64,000 nt of DNA from Diphasiastrum complanatum (GCA_029204225.1 CM055113.1:27348592-27412591), one strand, 5' to 3'; positions 33,130-44,868 are shown, counted from the first letter of the stretch. The notes: generated from the letters alone by a model not told the origin. Translations and numbers: made by a program.

Positions 33130-33500
33130 CCCGACAGATTTGACATACTCATTGAGGATGCAGGCATTGCGTCTATACACACAACACTCATGCATTTCAA
33201 CACCACTATCTTTCTGGACAGAACTAACACCGCACCTATTGCAACAGTCACACCAGCGGATTAGTACACCCCACCTACGTTGATTCTATACTCTTTGATC
33301 ACTGAGGGGTCAATCTGACTGAGTTTCTCACTTCTTGAAGTTTTTTTATATGAGTCTCTGTCTGCAATACCCATTCCAGAGTTGAGCCTCACCAACTTGT
33401 CTTGCCAATGTGTTGATGGCATGGAAGGGCCCAACCATGTGTTCACTAAGCTCAACCTTTGCAATATCAGATGTATCCCACTGAACTACGAGTCCATTAG
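33130..33500 (+). pseudogene. Glyoxal-oxidase-like (GLOX) relic
   Basis: The plus-strand frame from about 33138 reads FDILIEDAGIASIHTTLMHF followed by NTTIFLDRTNTAPI. This matches the conserved start of the plant glyoxal/galactose-oxidase-like N-terminal domain (family phrase: a 'NAGI(A/S)SMH' block, then 'NTV-(V/F)LDRTN-GPS'). The frame meets stops at 33262 and 33314; what follows (to ~33500) is only weakly interpretable. No Kelch region, Cu-ligand Tyr/His residues or C-terminal domain were seen. It is a broken fragment of a host gene, origin unknown. These proteins are secreted copper-radical oxidases in plants. Confidence 0.45.
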
Positions 33501-34060
33501 CTACTATCACTCTGGACTACGCGTGCATAGCTGATCTACGCCCGCCTGCCTCACATCCATCATTCATCAGAATACATGAATACTTCTAATGAAACGACAT
33601 CCCGGAGTTATGCTGTGATCAAGCCACTCATTATTGATATCAACATTGGCCTGGACCGTTTAAGTGCCGCTTGTATCTAAATGTTGCTATTGTGAGCCTA
33701 ACCATCATCTGAATTGATTGCAGTCAGGGATCCATAAGCTTCTGTGTTTGTGGTGTCTATCTAAAGTATACTCAAAGGAGATAATGTGTGTACCTGTTGG
33801 TGCATCTTCTGCCTATTTAAAAGGACGTTGAAAGATGGACACCCTACTGATGAGGGCCACCTACCCTGTGGCCACATTGGATAGTCGGACGTTTTCCTTC
33901 TATTGAGCATTGCATACAAAGGGCCCCTTACAAGTTGGAAGAAGAGACCCAGGAACTCATGACTTGGGGAACTTCTATTGGCATACCTTCCCTCATGCAA
34001 GGTACACTCCCCGGTTTGTTTGAAGTAAGGTCTTTAAGTTAGTCAATCCATTAGTTATTT

Positions 34061-34206
34061 CTTGAGCTTGGATGTTGTGAAATACTATTGAGTTTTTCGA
34101 ATTACATGGGCATTGCTACATTAGTATAATTTTGAATTGAGCTTGGATATTGTAGCATACGATTTCGGATTTTCCCATGGGCACTATTGGATTGGTATAG
34201 TTTTAC
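34061..34206. repeat. Tandem duplication, ~72-bp unit, 2 copies
   Basis: GAGCTTGGATGTTGTGAAAT ... ACATGGGCATTGCTACATTA at 34061-34133 is repeated with changes as GAGCTTGGATATTGTAGCAT ... CATGGGCACTATTGGATTGG at 34139-34206. Confidence 0.7.
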
Positions 34207-34879
34207 CTACTAGTGAGTAGGATTACCTAGCATGCTAATGGTGTCTCTCCGCGATATACTCACACTTGTCGGAAGTTAAAATCTCTACACGCATTATGCT
34301 TAAGTCATAAGATTCGGTTGGATGTTGTCTTTGAAAGTGAGATGTTTTGTGTGTATGGCCCGACGTCTTTGAATCAGAAGAGCGGGTTGTCACCGTACGT
34401 GGTTGAGATACACCACCTCGGTTAGGGGTCGTCATAGTCACCTCCATCGTTGGAACTGCCTAGCGAAATATCTAGGCTTGACGCTTGGTAAAATACCACC
34501 GCCTACCAAACAAGGTGGCACGTATAATTGTCACCCTCACACTGCAAGGAACTACTCATGAGAAATTGTAGTATAACCATTTGATGATTGTCTGCTAAAT
34601 ACTCTAGTGACGCATTCCAAGTAAATAATTGATGACGACTTCATGATTGCTAACTGAGTACCCCTTCAGAGATCTCTATAGTATTTGTAAGTAATTACAC
34701 TCGTGTGACCTCTAATAGTGAACCTCAACCATGGTGAAGTACCAACAATACCAGTATGAGCAACACCACCCGAAATCATACTCTGAGTCACAAACATGAC
34801 CCCATCTTGACAGTAGTAGATACCTAGGATGGAGGATACACCAAACTACTCCCTCCCTCGTGGGGGTTTGGATCCTTGT

Positions 34880-35275
34880 ACGTGATGGATGAGAATCAGT
34901 TCCACCCAACACTAGGGGATGTCTGTCAATTAATCCGAGAGGGAGCTACCCACTATTTACTTCTATACCCCGGCGCCCCACCCTCACTTACATGCAGGAG
35001 ATACTATACTTAGAGTACAACATTGCGGGGGCTATAGTTACTTCGAAACCTATGAGTTCATTATTGATGGTTTCTGGCATCTGACTTACGATGTTTCTAC
35101 CGATTACACGAGACCCATCCAGCCTTTCATACCATTTAGATCGCCAGTGCAGTCACCCGGACCAGCTGGCAGTATTAACAGACCCCCAGAATTAGATCCA
35201 CTAGAAACAGAGAAAGAGGAGACCAGTAGCAACGACCCCTCTACAGACTTCTACATAGAAGGGTGGATGATCTAG
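34880..35275 (+). pseudogene. Unidentified degenerate coding-like stretch
   Basis: The frame beginning at ATG 34888 reads MDENQFHPTLGDVCQLIREG and continues to LLLYPGAPPSL. After one apparent frameshift near 34995 a second frame runs open to 35275 (MQEILYLEYNIAGAIVTSKP ... FIIDGFWHLTYDVSTDY ... PFRSPVQSPGPAGSINRPPE, an acidic Thr/Ser/Glu tail and a stop). The composition is protein-like, with a Pro-rich then acidic C-terminus. I do not recognise the family. A retroelement gag or movement-type protein or a host relic are all possible. Confidence 0.3.
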
Positions 35276-35503
35276 AAGAGGACGAGAAGCCTAGGTACCA
35301 AGACCGATAGAACTGAGATTGTGGGTGCACGTCCCTGCAGCCGCGTCTTTGGGGGCCCAAAAAACCCTCATCGGCTGGGGAGCACGGGGTGGTTAGGATG
35401 GCCCTTGGGATTGGAAGCGGCATTTCCCAGTCACTCATGTAAGGGCAATGTGGGCCCTTCCCCTGTAGGGCTTCCTGGTGAGACCAATCCCACATCAGAA
35501 ATT

Positions 35504-35509
<6 letters not shown>

Positions 35510-35583
<74 letters not shown>
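35510..35583. repeat. (CT)n microsatellite
   Basis: About 74 bp of CT repeats. Confidence 0.97.
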
Positions 35584-35585
<2 letters not shown>

Positions 35586-35707
35586 AAAATGTGCATCTAC
35601 AACAAAAAAAATAGGAGATAAACATTTACGTAAAAATTTATGAGCAAAGGTATATAATCTCGCAATATGAACTGGTAACAATCTAGCATATATTAAAATA
35701 ACATTAT

Positions 35708-35709
<2 letters not shown>

Positions 35710-35778
<69 letters not shown>
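35710..35778. repeat. (CT)n microsatellite
   Basis: About 69 bp of CT repeats, 127 bp from the previous tract and in the same orientation. Confidence 0.97.
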
Positions 35779-35779
<1 letters not shown>

Positions 35780-35781
<2 letters not shown>

Positions 35782-37380
35782 CCTGTGGGCTAAAAAAATA
35801 GATTATTGTGAAACGGATGCCAAAACTTGTATGTATACAGACTCATAGCTACAACGTCAATACCAACACGTGTGCATTGTCAATTCATGACCATTTCAAG
35901 TTCAAGCAACAATGATGATTCAGATTAAACCACATTGAGGAATAGACATCAATAAGAGGCTCACTGGCCCCACAAGTGACTCATACGTAACGAGGGGGTG
36001 TCTCGTCTATGATGACACGAAGGAAGACTATGCCCATGGTAGTCCCTAAACCACACGGTTCATAGCATCGAAGACAGAAAAGGATGTTGCTACTTCAAAC
36101 TCAACACTTCAAAGTGGTTACATGTGGATGTTAGAGCCCAAAAATTGGCATAAAAAAACTACAAAACAATTTCATATCAAAAACCCATGTAACAAATTCT
36201 CATGGAAAAATCATAAAACTAGTCATCACAATTGAAGATTCTGCTCAAAAAAACAACTAAGCTTCACAAATGTATCATAAAATTTAAATATCTGTCATTG
36301 GAAAGCTAAAAAAAAACATTTACAGCAAGGTCAGAATAGGCCTCAAAATAGACACTGGTATAGTATTAGATCTAGCAAGATCTATTCCGAGGTCCATTTT
36401 GACCCTAAAAGAACCTCAAAGAGTATGATCTGCCTGAAATGCTATGATGAATATCGGCCTAGTAACCAATAATGAAACCTGCAAAACAAAAACCAATATT
36501 GCACTTTGTTAAGTACAAAAACTAGTACTAACAAACTAATTTTACAAAAAGAGCAACAAACATCCATATGGGATCCTGCAAATGCACCAAAAATTGGATT
36601 GCCAGTAGGTTTGACATCAGAACAGCCATCGACATAGGCGCTGATTTAACAAATCCCACAGATTCGTATATTCTGATAGGCATTCCAACCCTCTGGAAGT
36701 TTGGATCTAAAACACTCCCAACTATGGATCTATAGCACCCTCACCTGGATCTACAACACCCTAAAGCATCTAATAAATAGAAAATATCCATCGAAATAGC
36801 AAATCTTGCAAATCCACCTATTTTGACGGCCTTTCCGACCTGTCTGCTACCTTAAAAGACCTTTCGTGGATCCACCGCCTCTTTTGCCTCAAAATAAACC
36901 TGCGTAAAAAATGTGGTATCAAAAAAACCAAACTGCAATCACTTTGAGATGGATACTATGATGTCAGAGAAAGAGATAGTGAAAAAAAGAGATTACCTTG
37001 CATCTAACAATTACAAAGCCTCCATCCTCCACTTTCCTTTCTTTTCTTGAGCTCACAACATTTGATTTTGCAAGGAATAAGCATAGAGGAAGAGCGATAG
37101 GAACAAGGAAAGTGCAAGAAGAGCAAAAGGAACAAGCAAAATGCAAGAGGAAAAAGCAAAGAGCAATAGCAAGAGAAGCAAGTTGAACTCCTCAATGACG
37201 TACTCTTTTGCAATTAATTGTACAAAATTAGGTTCTTATTAAGCAGATCCCTATTGTTTTCATTAGTTTAGGAGTACGGAACCCTAAACCCCTTAACACC
37301 CCCTCCCCCTTGAGCAACCCCTCAATTGGACACATAAGTAGAACAATATGCAAATCTCAGTTTTCATTGGTTTGGGATAA
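35780..37380. other. AT-rich non-coding stretch
   Basis: No coding or transposon signature recognised. Confidence 0.4.
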
Positions 37381-37382
37381 CT

Positions 37383-37489
37383 GAAGAGCGGGGCTAGCCA
37401 TGTACTGATGCACATAGGCATGGTTCGCGTTACGAGGCGTAATCTGATTCATGCCTATGTGCATCACTATAAGGCTAGCCTCGCTCTTC
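37383..37489. ncRNA. Long near-perfect hairpin (miRNA-precursor- or MITE-like)
   Basis: The outer stem GAAGAGCGGGGCTAGCC pairs with GGCTAGCCTCGCTCTTC (one mismatch). After a 6 x 6 internal loop (ATGTAC / CTATAA), the inner stem TGATGCACATAGGCATG pairs perfectly with CATGCCTATGTGCATCA. The apex contains a further short GTTACG/CGTAAT pairing. The total is 107 nt. A weaker flanking match (CATTGGTTTG at 37358 and CAAACCAATG at 37514) extends the inverted repeat. The strand cannot be told from symmetry. The size and two-stem layout fit a plant small-RNA precursor, but a MITE is equally possible without expression data. Confidence 0.6.
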
Positions 37490-38340
37490 ACAAGATTGCA
37501 TTTGGCCTACTCACAAACCAATGAGCATGGATCACAAAATTGCAGTTGGCCTTGTGACAAATCTAAATGAGTAGGGATTTAATTAGAATGATCTTAAAAT
37601 TTGGTTTTATTTATCTTGCAATTGTATTGCTAATATCGAAAGACTAGTTACACTAGACTCAAATTCACTTATTATATACATGTCTTTTATTCGCCTCAAT
37701 GCATTTATCTAGTTTGTTTTATGTATTGCTGATCATTTCTAATCTTGTGTTCCATCCATTGTCAACTGCCAAGGTGCACTGATGCAAATGGTGAGTTCAC
37801 ATTCCTCATCTTCGGCTGATGAGGCAGGACTGTCACATATAGGATCAGAGGCATGGTTACAGCAGAGAATATCATGCCCATGTGCATGATGTAAGTATGC
37901 ACTACGACGAGAGCGACGTACCACTATATCACATGTTCGCATGTATGGTCAGATTGAAAGGGAGTCATTATTTATGCGGACAGAGATCGGTTCTTTAGTG
38001 AGCTCTACTTTGCAAAGCTCTTTATATTGCTAAAAAACATGATTGTCGCTCCTTTTCCATGTATGTTGTTTGGCGCCCTTTCTGATTGGAGGAATACTAT
38101 GTTATTCTTGATTGTTGTTGCACTTGTATTGTGTAGGATGATGACTCACACTCACATGACTATCGAAGGATTCAACCAGATGTTGTCATGCAATCCGCAA
38201 GATATAGACGTGCAAGCACCTTGAAAAAAGTCTTGTTACAATATTGTCTATCTTAACATCCTCGGTCTCATCCTACTCAGGAATAAATAGTCATATGCTA
38301 AAAGCCCTTAATGAATGTTAGGTTTTGTAGGGTGAATTGA
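37490..38340. other. Non-coding stretch
   Basis: No gene recognised. CCTCATC-TTCGGCT-GATGAGG at 37805-37825 is a short perfect hairpin. An open frame with a hydrophobic stretch (38027-38224) shows no known family. Confidence 0.3.
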
Positions 38341-38600
38341 TACTCGAGTTACCCCCTCCCCCCCCCCCCAAGGCTCAAAGGGACCCGACAGTTCTCAACC
38401 GTGGCCGGTTCTTACAAAAGAGCATCACCACTGGTTCTAGACATAAGCCGGTTCTTGAGAATTAGTGTACCCGTCTGTTAGGGTCTTTAGAATCGAGTTG
38501 ATAAGCGGGTTGAGAACCAAAAATAATAAATCGTTACCCGGCCACTAGTCCAGACATATGTAAATGGATCCCTTGAAAAATTACAATTTTGCAAATTCAC
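38341..38600. mobile_element. Possible CACTA subterminal region
   Basis: Contains a poly-C tract (38352-38369) and several copies, in both orientations, of a CCGGTTCTTR-like motif (GGCCGGTTCTTACAAAAG 38403, AGCCGGTTCTTGAGAA 38448, CGGGTTGAGAACC 38504, with CACTGGTTCT at 38429). Clustered inverted short motifs of this kind are typical of En/Spm (CACTA) ends, and a CACTA transposase lies at 42.5-44.5 kb. The similar ACCGGGTTTCTATAAGAATC at 41707 may be sequence from the other side of the inserted copia. The assignment is inference. Confidence 0.4.
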
Positions 38601-38738
38601 TACTTTTGATAAAAGTCAAATTTCAAAATTTTGGGGGTTGGATGCCAAATACGTTGATGTTTGGACACTTATGACATCGTTAACCAGATGATCAATACAA
38701 TTTAGCAGATAAAAAATTGTGCCACCAGTGCACTATAT

Positions 38739-39476
38739 TGTTGAATTTCACACGTGTGGATTGTCCACTACATGTACTTGTGATCTCCTAAGGTGTGTAG
38801 ATGCACCAAGATCAAGACTAGATTGAGATTCAAGATCTATCTTTGATTCTATGGCAAAAACACACTACTACATGCATTCAATCACTTCCAACTCTCACTC
38901 ACACGTATGGGAAGTATTCAAAAAATAATCTAAGTAAAAACAAGCTGCTCTCCTCGGGTAGAGAGAGAAAAAGCATCATGAGCTCTCGGGTAGAGAGAGA
39001 AAGCTAGAAATCCAATAACTCACAAAATCCATGAAATCACCAAATCAATTAGATCCAAAATGAGGAGTACAATGATACTAGTAGATCCACGAGCTACCAC
39101 TATGCTTAACTATGATTGGACCATACTTTGTCACCTCTTGATCCTATTGGACCATTGATCCATGCACCTCTTAATTCTATTGGACTATATTCAAGCACAC
39201 CTCAATTTCCTATTGGACCTCACAAGGTTCCACCTCTAAATCCTATTGGACCTCTTGGAATTCATCAAACAAAAAGCTTTACACTTGTCTACACTCTAAT
39301 TGGCACGTGTTTAGCCTCTTGCTCTATTTTGGCTCAATAGTGGCATTACAAGTGGAAATGCATAATTTGCCATCTATGCCAAATTTATTCCTATCAACAT
39401 CCTACACCTAGATGCTTGATGTAAAAAACATAAGACCCCTATATATAACATAGATAATCTTTTTCAATTCTTCACA
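38739..39476 (-). repeat. Copia 3' LTR (minus strand), 738 bp
   Basis: On the minus strand it starts TGTGAAGAATTG after the polypurine AGGAG and ends GTGTGAAATTCAACA at 38739. No PBS follows, so this is an outer end. It contains CACACGTGTGAAATTC near its end and the 11-bp CCTATTGGACC repeats (separate entry). Confidence 0.7.
39111..39256. repeat. Irregular tandem repeat in LTR, five copies
   Basis: The phrase CCTCTTGATCCTATTGGACC recurs in variant form at about 39133, 39169, 39202, 39232 and 39247, with 15-40-bp spacing. It sits in the LTR, where such repeats often act as regulatory elements; the function is not shown here. Confidence 0.65.
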
Positions 39477-39479
39477 CTC

Positions 39480-41640
39480 CTCCTAAAAAATCATCTATGA
39501 AGATTTGAGCATTGATCTTCATATAACTCCAAGATTAGCTCTATGCTTGATGAAAGCACTTTTGCTCAAAGGCTTGGTGAGTAGATTGGCAATACAAGAG
39601 GACGAGTTGACATGCTCCAAATAGATTTCACCTCCTCACAAAATGGTGTGCCACTTCTATGTGCTTGCTTCTTGCATGAAATATGGGATTATTGGCAAGA
39701 GCTTGGGCCGAGATGTTATCACACTTGATCATTGGTAGATCATCCTCCTTGATGCACTTTAGCTCCATTAATAACCTCTTGATCCAAAGCACTTCTTTGG
39801 TAGTTGTAGTGAGTGCTTTGTACTCGGCCTCGCATGAAGAGAGAGATATAGTATCTTGCTTTTTGGAAAGCCAAGATATTAGATTGCCTCCAAGAAAAAT
39901 AGTGTATGCACTAATAGACTTTCGATCCATCTTGTCACTTGCAAAGTCCGAATCCGAGTAGCCAATAATGGATAGATCTCACTTTTATAGAGTAGATCAT
40001 AATCACAGGATGAAGATACATATCTTAAAATCCTCTTGGACATCTTCCAATGATGGATCTTAGGATCTTGCATAAATTGACTCAATTTGTGCACACAAAA
40101 ACTTAGATCGGGCCTAGTAATGGTAAGCCAAATCAAGGAGCCTACAAGACACCTTAAAAGTGTGATGTCCTCAAAGGATCTTTCATCACCTTTATTAGGA
40201 TCTTTTACAATTTGCTCCATTGGAGTATCTATGCTCTTAGAATTTTCCATATGGAATTTTTTCAACATAGAGTGAGCATATCTAGATTGGCATATAAAGA
40301 CATGATTTTCATAAAAATCAATCTCTAGGCCTAGATGAATGCATCTCTCCTAGATTTTGCATTTTAAACTCACATCCAAGTGCTAGCTTGGTTTCATCAA
40401 CTAGCTTGATACAACTTCCACAAAGAATAATGTCATCAACATAAATTAGAAGAATGACAATATTGCTATTAACAAACTTTAGATACATGGAAGGATCATA
40501 GTCACTAAGAGTAAATCCTAGTGAGATAAGAAAAGAATTAAGTCTTGAATACCATGATCTTGGTGCTTGCTTGAGTCCATAAAGACTTTTGAAGAGCAAG
40601 CACACTTTGGACTCATCCTTGATGAATCCTTGAGGTTGTTCCATATACATCTCCTCCTCAAGATAACCATTTAGAAAAGAATTGGATACATCTAATTGGA
40701 ACACCTTCCACTTGAAAAAACAAGCAAGAGAAATAAGAATTCTTATTGTCACCATCTTTGCAACACAGGTGCAAAGGTCTCCTCATAATCAAGACCATGG
40801 ATTTGAGCAAATCCTTTGGCACATAATCTTTCTTTATGCTTGTTGATGGTGCCATCATGATTGAACTTGATCCGAAATACCCACTTGCAACCAATCACAT
40901 GCTTGTTGGATGGAGGATCTACAAGCTCCCAAGTATTGTTGGTGATCAATGCATCATACTCTTGCTTCATGGCATCATACCACTCCTTGGTATTGAGTGC
41001 CTCTTGTACATTCTTTGGCTCTTCATGAGAGACATAAAAAACATAATTAGTGGAATCAAGATCCACTTGTTTGCCTTTGTCATCATATGAGAGCCTCTTA
41101 GGCTCGGATCTATCTCTCATGGATCTTCTTGGTGAGAAAATCCAGGGAGAGTCTTCTTCGAATCTCGACCCCATCACATCATGATTGTCTTCAAAATCAA
41201 TAATTGATGATGCATCCATAGATTTCTTGATCTCGGCCTCTTCAAAAGATGAGTGTTGGTCTTCATGAAAGACAACATCTCTACTTTCAATAACTTGAGA
41301 AGTAGAGAGTATAAAGACTCTATAGGCCTTCTTGGTGGATGAGTATCCAACCATGATCCCTTTGCATGCACTAGGATCTTCCTTCTTCCTTGTTTCCAAG
41401 GGAATATGGACAAAGCATAAGCATCCAAAAACTCTAAGGTGATCAACCTTAGGCTTCTTAAAAAATAAGATTTCATATGGTGACTTTCCTCCAAGAGCTA
41501 TATGTGGGAGCCTATTGCAAAGATAATTTGCACAATTAATGGCTTCTCCCCAAAAATCTTTGGGCAAAGATGCCTCAATTCTCATGGATTTTGCGTTTTT
41601 GATCAATTCTTCTTTGCTTTTGGATCTTTGTACGTAGAAA
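39480..41640 (-). pseudogene. Ty1/copia pol relic (integrase C-terminus to RNase H)
   Basis: Minus-strand order starts with integrase C-terminus at 41606 (SMRIEASLPKDFWGEAINCA, FGCLCFVHIPLETRKKED, GYSSTKKAYRV). The linker and RT N-part follow (KEWYDAMKQEYDAL, GCKWVFRIKF), with a frameshift near 40750. RT continues (40755-40318: FQLDVSNSFLNGYLEEEMYM, YGLKQAPRSWY, intact YVDDIILCG), then the RNase H region (40268-39628: TRPDLSFCVHKLSQFM, SKKQDTISLSSCEAEYKALT, CDNISAQALANNPIFHARSK). It is truncated at ~41640, so gag, protease and the integrase core are absent. It has the best-preserved RT catalytic motif of the copia copies here, yet the frameshifts make it dead. Confidence 0.9.
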
Positions 41641-41689
41641 GTTCTCGCCAGTTTCTTTACTATACTATATTGTCAATTTTTTTTTATTT

Positions 41690-42490
41690 CTAGAAATAAG
41701 TTTGGACCGGGTTTCTATAAGAATCGTTGGTTCCTATTCCAGGTTCCCAATATATACTATGTTTATAAAAATTAATAAAAACTCATTTCGAAAATGATTA
41801 TTGCATACTATCTTAAAATTCGTTCACATTATTTATCAAAAGACACATGGAAGCCATGTACAAAAAGGTGTAAGTGCACAATTGAGCATTCCTCCACTTA
41901 TCAATTACTCTTAGAATCTCACACTCTTCGATGCCTTTGATATTTCAACTGTACAAAAAAAAGCACACTTCACAGCTAAACAATTGTAATAAATAAACAC
42001 TCTAAAAAATATGACTTGTATAAAAGCCGCTGAAAAAAAGTCTTGTTGCATAATGTCTTTAGTTTTTAGCATTCCACTTATTATGAATCTTTATCAAAGA
42101 GTTTCTAGGTGTCGAAAAATCAGAGGATCGATCGCCAATGGATGAAGACCACGTCTGAGATTGTTGTGATAGTAGTAGAAGATAGACAACAGATGGTTTG
42201 TGGATCGGTAGTGCACAATGTCTTTAGTTTTTAACATTCCACTTATCATCAACTAACTAACCATCAACAAAAAGGATAATGTCAAAGTTGCTGCTTGTTT
42301 GCTACTTTTGAACTTGCAAACTAAATTCGGGTGGTCAGATGCGAGCGTCACGAAGTTGTTTGGGTAAGCTTGCTAGCTTCATGTGTGTTATAGACAATTT
42401 GCTATAATCTCGTTTTATTTTTATTTCATGTGTTGCGAGAAACTATATATAACTAATTACATAAATATGTATTTTGTCGCAGTTTTCTCA
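41690..42490. other. Non-coding stretch, probable CACTA internal sequence
   Basis: ACCGGGTTTCTATAAGAATC (41707) resembles the CACTA-type motif at 38.4 kb. No coding region is recognised up to the transposase start. 42040-42245 has a direct repeat (TGTCTTTAGTTTTTARCATTCCACTTATYATSAA at 42054 and 42220). Confidence 0.35.
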
Positions 42491-42495
42491 GGAAA

Positions 42496-44458
42496 ATGTT
42501 GCCCGCAAATAACACCATGGCGGCGTCTGGACAAGAAGCCAAGAAAATGCTATCCATGGTTGGCATAAATTACAAGAGTATTCATGCATGTCCCGATGAT
42601 TGCATCTTATATCGAGATGATTTTGAGGAGGCAAGCACGTGTCCACGTTGTGGGGAACACCGCTACAGGCAAGATTTACGAGGAGGGACCATACCCGACA
42701 AAGTGGTAAGACATTTTCCCATCATACCCAGAATATGCCACATGTTTAAGTGTAATTTTAGCGTGGAGCTAATGACATGGCATTCGAGTAATCGTGACGC
42801 ATGAGATGACTTAAAAGAAGTGGGAAAGATGGCCGATTTATGACCACAAACGATGGGGACTTCGATTGTCCTAACAAAGGCCCCATGAATCTTTTCGAGG
42901 AGAGAAGAGACGATTGTAAAGAGGGCAACAACCTCTTTTTGAACTCCGATAGGACACATGCAATGCCTGAAGGGTGTCTTCACAAGGGACAACAAGCTAA
43001 GTGGACTAAAGTCTCATGACTGGCATAAATTTTTATAGGTTGGCATGACATGTTTTTTGACATTTCTTCCACCTCAACATTGTCGATTACATTTTATAGC
43101 ATGTCTTGTGATTTCATGATGATCTCATTGTGCATATATGTATCTCGATGACCAAATTGTTTTTCTGCATGCAGTTTGTGCTTCCCTTGGTGTTGAGAGG
43201 GTTCTTGATAGAGGAGTTAAGGAGTGCAATCTACAAAATTAGTGGTTTGGTGAGGTACGGTGAATGCGCATGCGATTCACATTATTTTTTCTTGGGGTGA
43301 TTCAAGATGATGATCTTACTAACGCGTATGTCATTGTTGCTTATCTTTCTTATGAAGATACATTTCTTCCAAAGAGATACCGTTGGCACTTATTGAGGCG
43401 GCAAGACAAAGCTCCATTGAGGCAGCGTGTTTGATCGAGAAGCACTTTCCCACATCCATTCTCACCATTCAAATGCATCTCATTGTGCATTTGGTAGATG
43501 AGATGCCCATTGCATGTACATCATATATTTGGGTCGATTACCTATTCTCTAACATTGATTCATTTTTTTAATTCAGACACTGTCCATAGTCGTTGGATGT
43601 TTTTCTTGGAACGATTCATGAAAAACTTGAAAGGCTTCATAAGACAAGGAGCAAGGCCTGAGGGTAGCATGGAAGAAGGATGGCTAGTGCAAGAGTCCAT
43701 GGTTAACATCATGGCGTTCCTTGCTCATAGCGATCCTTCCATTCCTCATCTTTGGAATAGGAAAGATGATGAGCGTGTTGTTGGGGAGGTTCATCAAGGA
43801 AAAGGAGCGATCATGAGAATGAGTGAGTCTTTCAGGGAAAAGGTGAATAAGTTTTGCATTCTTAATAGCGAGAAAATGCAAAAGTGGATTTCGCTATACA
43901 AAGAGGCCAAGGCTCATAGACAAGCCGCTCGAGCCACTTTCAAGAGAGGGCATAGAAGACAGCCATACCCACCTGACCTCGCCCTTCTACCCAAGGATAT
44001 GACACTTGATTGGTTGCGTGATGCACTTAGAGAGGCCTCGACAAACAACCAGGAAGCCTAGCACATTTAGTTCCATTTCATTTAGTACAAAAAATACAAT
44101 GCATTGTGGATGCATGGTCGACACTTTCGTACAGAGCACATTGACAAAAATAGAAACATGTATGATTGTGTAGTCATGGCAAATTTTACCCAAGAGAGTC
44201 GAGCAAGCATAGCAGACACCAACTTACTCTCTTCTCAACTTGATTATTGTGGGACAATCAATGACATCCTCAAAGTTGAATTTAAGCAATTCAACTTTTT
44301 TATATTTGATGTCAAATGCTTCAAAGTTATTTGCAATGGTCCCAATGCAACTGTCAGGAAAGATGAGAGTGGCTATTTTGCCATTGACTCCGCCAAGCTT
44401 TGGACAGATCAAAGCGACACATTTGTTTTTCCTCAACAATGTGAGCAGGTACATTAGT
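42496..44458 (+). pseudogene. CACTA (En/Spm) TNP2-type transposase, with introns
   Basis: A first open part (42496-42804) carries the Zn-binding-like CPDDCILYRDDFEEASTCPR and VVRHFPIIPRICHMFKC, hallmarks of the TNP2 N-terminal region. Then comes a decayed stretch and LSGLKSHDWHKF. An apparent GT-AG intron (about 43039-43174) leads to FVLPLVLRGFLIEELRSAIY with frame changes. A second, clear intron (GTACATC...TTAATTCAG, about 43516-43576) joins HLVDEMPIAY to TVHSRWMFFLERFMKNLKGF and the DUF4218-like domain. This ends NNQEA-stop at 44061. A DUF4216-like part follows (MHGRHFRTEHIDKN, YCGTINDILKVEF, LWTDQSDTFVFPQQCEQV). Stops in the middle make it defective. In an active element this protein binds the TIRs and catalyses excision. 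Confidence 0.85.
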
Positions 44459-44868
44459 AGTTTCTAGCTATCAAAGAAGCAAGAAACAATCTCACTCTCT
44501 TCAACTGAGGCTGAGTACAAGGAAATTACTACAACAACCAAGGAAGTTCTTTGGATCATTAGATTATTGGTGGAGCTAAAGATTGTGGAGCTAAAGATTG
44601 TGGATCCAAAGGATGTACCGATCATCCATAATGACAATATTTCAGCTCAACATCTTGCATCAAATCCAATCTTCCATGCAAGATTCAAACACATAGAGAT
44701 TTGTCATCACTTTGTGAGGGAAAAGATTCAAGCAAAGGAGGTCTCTTTGAAAAATGTATCAAGTAGTGTGGCTAATGTACTGACTAAACCTCTTCGAATA
44801 GTAGCATTTGTAAAGCTAAGAACCTCTCTTGGAGTGATTAGTAGATCTATGTTAGATCCAAAATAGTT
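44459..44868 (+). pseudogene. Copia RNase H tail
   Basis: It follows the CACTA coding end without a gap. SKKQETISLSSTEAEYKEIT, a duplicated VELKIVELKIVD, HNDNISAQHLASNPIFHARF, HHFVREKIQAKEV, LGVISRSML and a stop are read, the standard copia RNase H end, with one stop early on. It is the same lineage as the minus-strand copia at 39.5 kb. The polypurine GAGGAG precedes the LTR start. Confidence 0.85.
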
